DNA of 5,678 bases from Trebonia sp. (GTDB lineage Bacteria > Actinomycetota > Actinomycetes > Streptosporangiales > Streptosporangiaceae): NCBI GenBank assembly GCA_030038035.1, contig JASHPP010000492.1, forward strand, positions 1 through 5,678, given 5' to 3'. Under the pieces are notes generated by a model. It did not search any database. It saw only the letters and a list, made by a program, of their open reading frames with translations, and had not been told where the DNA came from. The translations under genes and the position numbers were made by a program. This document shows, piece by piece, positions 1 to 5,045 of the stretch (its first letter is position 1; every line of letters starts with the position of its first letter).

Positions 1-3000
1 AACGACTGGCACACCAACCCCGAATCCGGGCGCATCACCGCGAGCAACCCCTGCAGTGAGTACCTGAGCCTTGACAACTCCTCCTGCAACCTGGCCAGCA
101 TCAACCTGCTGAAGTTCCTCCGCGACGACGACACGTTCGACGCCGAGCGATTCGCGATGATGGCCGAGCTCATCATTACCGCGATGGATATCTCCATAAC
201 GTTCGCGGATTTCCCGACAGAGAAGATCGGGGCGACAACCCGGGCCTACCGCCAGCTCGGCATCGGGTACGCGAACCTCGGCGCGCTGCTCATGGCCACC
301 GGCCACGCCTACGACTCCGCGGGCGGCCGGGCGATCGCCGCCGCGATCACGTCGCTGATGACCGCCTCCGCCTACAAGCGGTCCGCCGAGCTCGCCAGGG
401 TCGTCGGCCCTTACGACGGCTACGAGCGGAACACCTCAGCCCACAAGCGGGTCATGCGGATGCACGCCGACGCCAGCGCCAGGGTCCGCCCGGTCGGCAG
501 GTTCGATCGCGAGATCCTCGCCCTGGCGAACGAGACCTGGACGGAATGCGTCGCGCTCGGCGAAGCCAACGGCTACCGGAACGCGCAGGCCAGCCTGTTG
601 GCGCCGACCGGCTGCCTGACCCCGGACAACCTCATCACGACCGACCGCGGCCTGGTCCGGCTTGGTGAGATCGGCGACGTGTACGGTGACCGCTGGCAGG
701 ATCTCGACCTCACCGTGTCCACCGATGAGGGGCCGCGCCGGGCGACGAAGTTCTTCCTCAACGGCGAGGAGCCCACCCGCCGGATCGTGACCGAAGGCGG
801 CTACAAGATCCAGGGCACGCTCACCCACCGCGTCAAGGTGGTCAACTCGGACACGGGCGCATGGGAGTGGAAGCGGCTGGCCGACATCGCGCCAGGTGAC
901 TTGCTCCCACTGCAGATGCGCACGCTGGTCGGCGGGCCACGCGACGTTCCGCTGCCCGTCCTGGACCAGGCGTACTACACCGGAGACCGGCACGTCCGCG
1001 TCCCGGCCACTGTCACGCCCGAGCTGGCCGAAGTCGTCGGCTACTTCATGGGTGACGGCAGCCTGCACGCCAAGGGCATCAGGCTGTGCGTCGCCGACAC
1101 CGACCTGGACGTGGCTGAGCGACTCGGCGTTCTCGCCAAGGAGCTCTTCGGCCTGGCGCCTGTCGTCAGCCAGCAAGGGGGGTACCGCGAGCTCACCCTG
1201 CAGTCCGTCCGGCTGGCGCGGTGGTGGCAGGCGGCCGGCTTCGCCAAGAGCCTGCCGACGGAGGATCACAGCGGCAAGGGCTGGGTCCCGCGGATCCCCG
1301 CGGCGATCCTCGAGGCGAACGACCCGCTGGTCTACAGCGCGTTCCTCCGTGGCCTCTTCGAGGCCGACGGCACGGTCCTCGAGGGCGTGCCGAGCTTGTC
1401 AACGGCGCACGAGTCCTTCGCCGCCGAGGTCCGCACGATGCTGCTGACCAAGGGCCTGGCCACGACCACGCGGACGACGACAAGTGGCTGGGGTGGAGAC
1501 ATCTACCAGGTGCGGCTGCGCAACGTCGATCACGCGCTCAACTTCGCGGAGCTGATCGGGTTCATCGGTCAGCGCAAGGACAGCCTGATCGCCGAGCTCG
1601 AACCGCGGGCCTCGGCGAAGAAGGACCACGTCTTCGTGCCGCGTGAGGTGTGGAACGAGCTGGTTCCCGCCGGGCATCCATCGCGGAACGCCCTCACGCT
1701 GTCACTTAACAAGAACGCCGGCAGCGTCCCCAGGATGCTCGCGACCCGCATCTTCGAGGAAACGCTCGACCACAGGCTCGGCCGGGCGCTCGACTACCTC
1801 TTCGAGAAGGTCGCGGCCAACGAGGACGGTGGCGTCCAGCCGACCTATGACCTATCCGTCCCAGACAACGTCACGTACGTCGCGAACGGCATGGTCAGTC
1901 ACAACACCATTGGCTTCATGATGGACTGTGACACCACCGGCATCGAGCCCGATCTCGCGCTGGTCAAGTTCAAGAAGCTCGTCGGCGGCGGGTCCATGCA
2001 GATCGTCAACCAGACCGTGCCCCGTGCCCTGAAAAACCTCGGCTACCAGCACGAGCAGATCGAGGCCATCACCGAGTACATCGCCGAGCACGGCCACGTG
2101 GTCAACGCCCCGGGCCTCAAGCCCGAGCACTACGAGGTGTTCGACTGCGCGATGGGCGAGCGCTCGATCAGCCCGATGGGGCATGTCCTCATGATGGCCG
2201 CGGTCCAGCCGATGCTCAGCGGGTCAATCTCGAAGACCGTGAACGTACCCGAGTCGACCACAGTCGAGGAAGTCGAGAAGATCTACTTCGAGGGCTGGAA
2301 GCTCGGCCTGAAGGCGCTGGCGATCTACCGCGACAACTGCAAGGTCGGCCAGCCGCTTTCCGTCGCCAAGAAGAAGGAGGACCAGGCCCCGGACGCGCCG
2401 CAAGCCCAGGCGCCGCCGAGCGCGGCCGAGCCGCACGACCACCGCCCGGTCCGCAGGCGCCTGCCCAAGAAGCGCTCCGCGACCGTCACCCGGTTCGACG
2501 TCGCGGGCGCCGAGGGATACATGACCGCCTCCACCTACCCCGACGACGGGGTGGGCGAGGTGTTCCTCAAGCTCGGCAAGCAGGGCTCGACGCTGGCCGG
2601 CGTGATGGACGCGTTCTCGATGGCGATCTCGGTCGGGCTGCAGTACGGCATCCCGCTGGAGTCCTACGTGGCGAAGTTCACCAACATGCGGTTCGAGCCG
2701 GCGGGCATGACCGACGACCCGGACATCCGGATCGCGAGCTCGGTGATGGACTACATCTTCCGCCGCCTCGCGCTCGACCACCTGCCCTACGAGCAGCGCG
2801 CCGAACTGGGCATCCTGTCCGCCGCCGAGCGCGCCGCGCAGCTCTCCGGCCAGGACCCGGCGACGCTGGCCGACGATGTGGATCCGCTCGAGCTGGCTCA
2901 GTCGGCCGCGGTGGAAACCACTTTTTCTCCCGAACGGTCCGTGGCGTCTCCGCGACCCCCCGCCGCTCCGGCCGGGTCGCCGGCGTCGAGCGAACCTCGT

Positions 3001-3216
3001 CCCGCCGTCCAGGCGGCGCCCGCCGCCACGCCAGCAGGCGCCGCCCACCCGGCGGTCGGCCCGGGCGGCGGCCCGCACAGCACCGCGGAGCTGATCGAGG
3101 CCCAGCAGGGCCGCACCGCCGACGCGCCGCTGTGCCTCACCTGCGGCACGAAGATGCGCCCGGCCGGCAGCTGCTACGTCTGCGAAGGCTGCGGCTCGAC
3201 CAGCGGCTGCAGCTAA
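1..3216 (+). CDS. nrdJ: Class II (B12-dependent) ribonucleotide reductase NrdJ, 5'-truncated by the window edge and interrupted by an intein
   Basis: Catalyses reduction of ribonucleotides to deoxyribonucleotides in the cytoplasm, using adenosylcobalamin to make a cysteine thiyl radical. The frame is open from base 1, so the true start and roughly the first third of the protein lie outside. Visible: the NPCSEY motif (radical Cys codon at 52-54) and the SSCNLASINL motif (Cys at 85-87, one of the redox pair); then APTG, a 431-residue intein, and TIGFMMDCDTTGIEPD resuming the substrate/phosphate-binding region. Two Pro/Ala-rich linkers (about 2371-2460 and 2920-3090) flank a TSCPD-type domain (about 2476-2790). 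The C-terminus is a Cys-rich tail with CxxC, CxxCxxC and a final Cys (codons 3133, 3142, 3172, 3181, 3190, 3208), which in this family passes electrons to the active site. Visible extein is 204 + 436 residues. Stop is TAA at 3214. No promoter or operon partner is visible upstream. Identification is very secure. Confidence 0.97.
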   Translation, partial: NDWHTNPESGRITASNPCSEYLSLDNSSCNLASINLLKFLRDDDTFDAERFAMMAELIITAMDISITFADFPTEKIGATTRAYRQLGIGYANLGALLMATGHAYDSAGGRAIAAAITSLMTASAYKRSAELARVVGPYDGYERNTSAHKRVMRMHADASARVRPVGRFDREILALANETWTECVALGEANGYRNAQASLLAPTGCLTPDNLITTDRGLVRLGEIGDVYGDRWQDLDLTVSTDEGPRRATKFFLNGEEPTRRIVTEGGYKIQGTLTHRVKVVNSDTGAWEWKRLADIAPGDLLPLQMRTLVGGPRDVPLPVLDQAYYTGDRHVRVPATVTPELAEVVGYFMGDGSLHAKGIRLCVADTDLDVAERLGVLAKELFGLAPVVSQQGGYRELTLQSVRLARWWQAAGFAKSLPTEDHSGKGWVPRIPAAILEANDPLVYSAFLRGLFEADGTVLEGVPSLSTAHESFAAEVRTMLLTKGLATTTRTTTSGWGGDIYQVRLRNVDHALNFAELIGFIGQRKDSLIAELEPRASAKKDHVFVPREVWNELVPAGHPSRNALTLSLNKNAGSVPRMLATRIFEETLDHRLGRALDYLFEKVAANEDGGVQPTYDLSVPDNVTYVANGMVSHNTIGFMMDCDTTGIEPDLALVKFKKLVGGGSMQIVNQTVPRALKNLGYQHEQIEAITEYIAEHGHVVNAPGLKPEHYEVFDCAMGERSISPMGHVLMMAAVQPMLSGSISKTVNVPESTTVEEVEKIYFEGWKLGLKALAIYRDNCKVGQPLSVAKKKEDQAPDAPQAQAPPSAAEPHDHRPVRRRLPKKRSATVTRFDVAGAEGYMTASTYPDDGVGEVFLKLGKQGSTLAGVMDAFSMAISVGLQYGIPLESYVAKFTNMRFEPAGMTDDPDIRIASSVMDYIFRRLALDHLPYEQRAELGILSAAERAAQLSGQDPATLADDVDPLELAQSAAVETTFSPERSVASPRPPAAPAGSPASSEPRPAVQAAPAATPAGAAHPAVGPGGGPHSTAELIEAQQGRTADAPLCLTCGTKMRPAGSCYVCEGCGSTSGCS
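613..1905 (+). mobile_element. Intein in NrdJ (class 1, Cys1...His-Asn / +1 Thr) with embedded homing endonuclease
   Basis: An in-frame insertion of 431 residues splits the conserved NrdJ stretch APTG|TIGFMMDCD. Block A starts with Cys1 (CLTPDNLITTDRGL). Block B is GTLTH with the Thr69 and His72 that assist the first acyl shift. Block F is YDLSVPDNVTYVANG, and block G ends in Ser-His430-Asn431 followed by Thr as the +1 extein nucleophile. All splicing residues are present, so splicing should be functional. The Hint splicing domain is formed by residues 1 to about 120 plus the last 30 or so; the middle is a LAGLIDADG endonuclease. There is no stop or frameshift, and base composition is like the host gene, so the insertion is not obviously recent. 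Boundaries are read directly from extein conservation and are precise. Inteins at several sites of ribonucleotide reductases are well known. Confidence 0.97.
1012..1640 (+). other. LAGLIDADG (DOD-type) homing endonuclease domain inside the intein
   Basis: Two LAGLIDADG helices are visible: block C, VVGYFMGDGSLH, with Asp at intein residue 148 (codon 1054), and block E, FLRGLFEADGTV, with Asp at residue 252 (codon 1366). These acidic residues bind the catalytic metal in the family and both are kept. A block D-like KGWVPRIP lies just before the second helix, and a block H-like region (YQVRLRNVDHALNFAELIGFIGQRK) follows. Such enzymes cut intein-free alleles at the insertion site, so that repair copies the intein in. 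Intact motifs suggest an active or recently active enzyme. Domain edges are approximate, and cleavage activity is inferred from motifs only. Confidence 0.88.
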
Positions 3217-3217
3217 T

Positions 3218-3234
3218 TCAGCGTCTATCGCTGA
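3218..3234 (+). repeat. Small 6-bp inverted repeat just after the nrdJ stop
   Basis: TCAGCG and CGCTGA are separated by five bases, starting two bases after the nrdJ stop codon. It is weak alone and sits directly before the much stronger hairpin at 3246-3287. It may be part of the 3' end structure of the nrdJ transcript or be chance. Confidence 0.35.
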
Positions 3235-3245
3235 GTGAAATTACA

Positions 3246-3287
3246 GCTCAGGAGGGGTGAGATCGACGGGTCGCACCCCTCCTGAGC
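3246..3287 (+). terminator. Strong hairpin, probable nrdJ terminator
   Basis: A perfect 14-bp inverted repeat: GCTCAGGAGGGGTG (3246-3259) pairs with CACCCCTCCTGAGC (3274-3287). The 14-base interior can add a four-pair upper stem (3261-3264 with 3269-3272, one G-U) closed by a GACG loop after an A/G mismatch. It begins 30 bases after the nrdJ stop. No T-tract follows, which is common for GC-rich actinobacterial terminators. The structure is certain from sequence; termination is inferred from position. Confidence 0.8.
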
Positions 3288-3394
3288 GCTATCCGGCCAC
3301 CGCACGGATCCCCCAGCATTACCGGCGGGATTCGAACCGGCTCCGCCTGACGTCCGTGCCTGATGTTGAGAGCTGCGACGCCGGATCCGCTGGG

Positions 3395-4126
3395 ATGACG
3401 ACGCGCGAATTTCACGGCGGGGACGCATACGACGGCACCGGCACCGGGGCAGACTCCGGGGCGGATGTCCCTGAGCGGCACGCCGATGACTCTCGCCAGC
3501 TAGGCCGCGCAATCGTGCAGGATGCGGAAACTCGGATCGGCCTCGCACTTGCGTATCGCCAGCGCGTCGAGTTCGAGTACGCTGCCCGCGGCCCTGGGGA
3601 CGCCACGCCGCGGGGTGATCAGGGCCGCGATTCTCTTGCCGCTACCGGCACCGAGGGTGAGCGTCAGGACAAGGCTGCACCGGTGACGCGGGACGCCGAC
3701 CTTCCGCTGAGCGTGCGGGACCTGCCGGATGCCCGAGACGTCCTGCCGAACGTACAGCTGGCTGAGCTCGACGGCAGGAAGCTTAGCGATTATTCGTTGA
3801 ATCCAGGTCACCCAGGCAACAACGGGAAGGCGGATGGCTGGCGTGCACTCGGCTACGATGTGGACAACGCGGAGGGACGCCGCGATGCGGCACGGGAGCT
3901 GCGCGGACTGATCTGCGACGAGCTGCTGGCGCGCGGGAAAGTAGCCGAAACCCGGGAGACGGCGTATGGGCCGTCGCACAGGGTTCTCAGCGATCTCACC
4001 GGGCCGAACGGCAGGCCCGCGACCCTGGTCACCTGCTGGCTCATCGAAGACCGGTCAGGCCTCAGCGTTCCCCGGCTCACAACAGTATGGGTGCTGCCTC
4101 ATCGCGGCAAGGAGACTGAACGTTGA
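3395..4126 (+). CDS. DUF6883-like domain protein with a long polar N-terminal region; first gene of a coupled pair
   Basis: A 243-residue protein if read from ATG 3395. Residues 1-115 are polar, Gly/Asp/Thr/Arg-rich and probably disordered, with one helix-like stretch (about 35-65). Residues about 117-236 resemble DUF6883 (recognised by eye): they begin LPNVQLAELDGRKLSDYSLN, continue with HPGNNGKADGW, and end with WLIEDRSGLSVPRLTTVWVLP. The function of this domain is not established; it has the look of a C-terminal domain module, and its tight pairing with a small downstream protein suggests a toxin/partner role (inference). No signal peptide or membrane segment is seen. The frame is open upstream to a GTG at 3257, but that lies in the 3246-3287 hairpin. 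ATG 3395 has only a weak ribosome binding site. GTG 3683, preceded by AAGG, would give a 147-residue version that is mostly the domain. Third-position GC of the N-terminal part looks lower than in nrdJ, hinting at acquired DNA. Confidence 0.7.
   Translation: MTTREFHGGDAYDGTGTGADSGADVPERHADDSRQLGRAIVQDAETRIGLALAYRQRVEFEYAARGPGDATPRGDQGRDSLAATGTEGERQDKAAPVTRDADLPLSVRDLPDARDVLPNVQLAELDGRKLSDYSLNPGHPGNNGKADGWRALGYDVDNAEGRRDAARELRGLICDELLARGKVAETRETAYGPSHRVLSDLTGPNGRPATLVTCWLIEDRSGLSVPRLTTVWVLPHRGKETER
4109..4114 (+). promoter_or_regulatory. Shine-Dalgarno site that fixes the TTG start at 4123
   Basis: AAGGAG lies 8 bases before TTG 4123, inside the last codons of the upstream gene. This ideal spacing supports the non-ATG start and independent or coupled translation of the small downstream gene. 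Confidence 0.8.
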
Positions 4127-4347
4127 CAGCAGCAAGGGAATACGGCCTGATCCGCACGACGGCTGACGCGGAGAGCATCTTCGACGACAGGACCATCCCG
4201 GCCGGAATGAAGGGAACGGTCCTCGAAGCCAGGTCCGACGGGAGCTGCCTGGCCGAGTTCGCCTTCGCACCGCAAACCGCGGACAGCGACGGCGACTTCG
4301 TCCAGGGCATCCTCACCCGGGACCAATACGAGATCATCGAGACCTGA
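4123..4347 (+). CDS. Small DUF4926-like protein, likely partner of the upstream DUF6883-like protein
   Basis: A 74-residue acidic soluble protein with no membrane segment. It shows IPAGMKGTVLEARSDGSCLAEF (residues about 25-46), a Gly-x-x-Gly-Thr-Val turn followed by a beta strand, then a C-terminal LTRDQYEIIE. This pattern resembles the DUF4926 family of short, probably SH3-like beta-barrel proteins. The TTG start overlaps the previous stop by four bases (TTGA, 4123-4126) and is preceded by AAGGAG, so the two genes are almost certainly cotranscribed and translationally coupled. Biochemical role is unknown. Small size, acidity and coupling fit an antitoxin or immunity-type partner, but this is inference. 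Family assignment was made by eye and is moderately secure. Confidence 0.7.
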   Translation: MTAAREYGLIRTTADAESIFDDRTIPAGMKGTVLEARSDGSCLAEFAFAPQTADSDGDFVQGILTRDQYEIIET

Positions 4348-4358
4348 CCCAGACGCCT

Positions 4359-4372
4359 GCGGCGATCGCCGC
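4359..4372. repeat. Perfect 14-base palindrome GCGGCGATCGCCGC
   Basis: Lies 11 bases after the stop of the DUF4926-like gene. It reads the same on both strands and can fold to a 5-bp stem with a GATC tetraloop. It could be a short terminator element for the two-gene operon or a protein-binding site. Confidence 0.6.
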
Positions 4373-4453
4373 GAGCCCGCCTCAGCCTAGCTCTTGAACC
4401 AGAATATCCGCGCCCATGCCGGCCGCGCCCGGCGATGCGATATGCCCGGTATG

Positions 4454-4480
4454 CCGGAATCCCGCAACCGGACATTCCGG
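4454..4480. repeat. 7-bp inverted repeat CCGGAAT / ATTCCGG
   Basis: Perfect arms at 4454-4460 and 4474-4480 with a 13-base spacer. It sits 14 bases before the larger hairpin at 4494 and has no known role; it may be an operator-like site or part of the same RNA structure. Confidence 0.45.
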
Positions 4481-4493
4481 ACAGGCCGATCAT

Positions 4494-4535
4494 CGGGAAA
4501 GAAAGGACCGGTCAGGGGTGGCCTTTTCTTTCCCG
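4494..4535. terminator. Long hairpin with A-rich and T-rich arms, possible terminator
   Basis: CGGGAAAGAAA (4494-4504) pairs without mismatch with TTTCTTTCCCG (4525-4535). After a one-base bulge (T4524) the stem continues with GG/CC and possibly CC/GG. It lies about 150 bases downstream of the DUF4926-like stop, so it could end that operon's transcript. The A-tract before and T-tract within the stem would also suit reading from the other strand. Confidence 0.6.
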
Positions 4536-4577
4536 TTATCCCGGCCGGCGCGTGCGAGGCCAGCGGGAGGGGCTGGC

Positions 4578-4700
4578 GTGACGGACGGGAACGGGCCGGG
4601 GCGGAGGCGATGGGTCAGGTGTACGTGTCGTAGCAGGCCAAGAGCCAGATGGCGGCTGCCGTATTGCCAGAACGCGACCTTGACGAGATGTGGGACATAA
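4578..4700 (+). CDS. Possible small ORF, 40 residues, Arg/Cys-rich
   Basis: GTG 4578 is preceded by a strong GGGAGGGG (4565-4572) five bases away, and the frame ends at TAA 4698. A hairpin starts six bases after the stop. The product begins MTDGNGPGRRRWVRCTCRS and has four Cys in a CxC...C...C arrangement with many Arg, so it would be strongly basic. I recognise no family. The same frame is open back to ATG 4416, but that longer version crosses the 4494-4535 hairpin. A good ribosome binding site and a following hairpin are the only support; Arg-rich frames also arise by chance in GC-rich DNA. Confidence 0.3.
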   Translation: MTDGNGPGRRRWVRCTCRSRPRARWRLPYCQNATLTRCGT

Positions 4701-4705
4701 CCAGA

Positions 4706-4737
4706 AGACCTTTTGCACCCCCATGTGCAAAAGGTTT
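4706..4737. terminator. 11-bp perfect hairpin with T-rich 3' flank
   Basis: ACCTTTTGCAC (4708-4718) and GTGCAAAAGGT (4725-4735) form a perfect stem with a six-base loop; a G-T and an A-T pair at the base extend it to 4706-4737. On the plus strand it ends in GGTTTACT, a weak terminator tail. Its AT content stands out from the surroundings. It could alternatively be a recombinase or regulator binding site. Confidence 0.6.
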
Positions 4738-4945
4738 ACTCCAAGGCTATTTCGAAACCCCTGACTTTGATTGTCAGAGAGGGGCGCTCATCCGGGAGCG
4801 GATCTGGTCAAGGCCGTGCAGGAACTCCGGCTGCCTGAGGGACCACTGCTGCGCCCGCGGTCTCCGCTTCCAGCAGATCCTGGTGGTGGTGACCGGCGGA
4901 CGCCATGCGCAGGGTCGCGACCAGCCGCCGGACGAAGCCCGGCGA

Positions 4946-4981
4946 CGGCTGACGTGAGCTCGGGGGCACGCACGTCAGCCG
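4946..4981 (-). terminator. 11-bp perfect hairpin, probable terminator of the FAH-family gene
   Basis: CGGCTGACGTG (4946-4956) pairs perfectly with CACGTCAGCCG (4971-4981) around a 14-base loop. It lies 64 bases beyond the stop of the minus-strand FAH-family gene, the expected place for its terminator. There is no T-tract. Confidence 0.65.
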
Positions 4982-5045
4982 CACTCTTCAGATCGGCGAG
5001 GGCCCGCCTGGTGATACACGCGTCTTGTGATTCATGAGAGCGATT

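Larger units (their letters stand above)
4348..5045. other. Intergenic region of about 700 bp between convergent genes; hairpin-rich, no convincing large gene
   Basis: Open frames here (for example 4394-4633, 4416-4700, 4649-4957, 4771-5037) overlap one another, run across hairpins and give Arg/Pro/Ser-rich products resembling no family I know. What can be supported: a 14-base palindrome (4359-4372), an inverted repeat (4454-4480), hairpins at 4494-4535, 4706-4737 and 4946-4981, a weaker one at 4758-4783 (CTGAC/GTCAG core plus a bulged CCC/GGG), and one possible small ORF (4578-4700). An AT-richer patch spans about 4680-4780. No tRNA, CRISPR array or insertion-sequence gene was seen. Confidence 0.6.

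Noticed and set aside
436..1269. Long minus-strand open frame opposite nrdJ and its intein (also 2224-3078 minus and 896-1447 plus in another frame)
   Set aside because: These are shadow frames of a well-identified coding region in GC-rich DNA; their products show no family features.
3257..3394. N-terminal extension of the DUF6883-like gene from GTG 3257
   Set aside because: The GTG is inside the perfect hairpin arm, and the extra 46 residues look like no protein domain.
3325..3395. A complete tRNA gene on the minus strand
   Set aside because: Only a T-arm-like motif is visible; no matching 5' acceptor arm, D arm or anticodon arm could be found, and the T stem has a mismatch.
4416..4700. 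94-residue frame starting with a CPVC zinc-ribbon-like motif
   Set aside because: It runs across the 4494-4535 hairpin, and one CxxC alone is weak; only its 3' part from GTG 4578 has a good ribosome binding site.
4649..4957. 102-residue plus-strand frame
   Set aside because: It spans two hairpins (4706-4737, 4758-4783), has no clear ribosome binding site, and has no recognisable domain.
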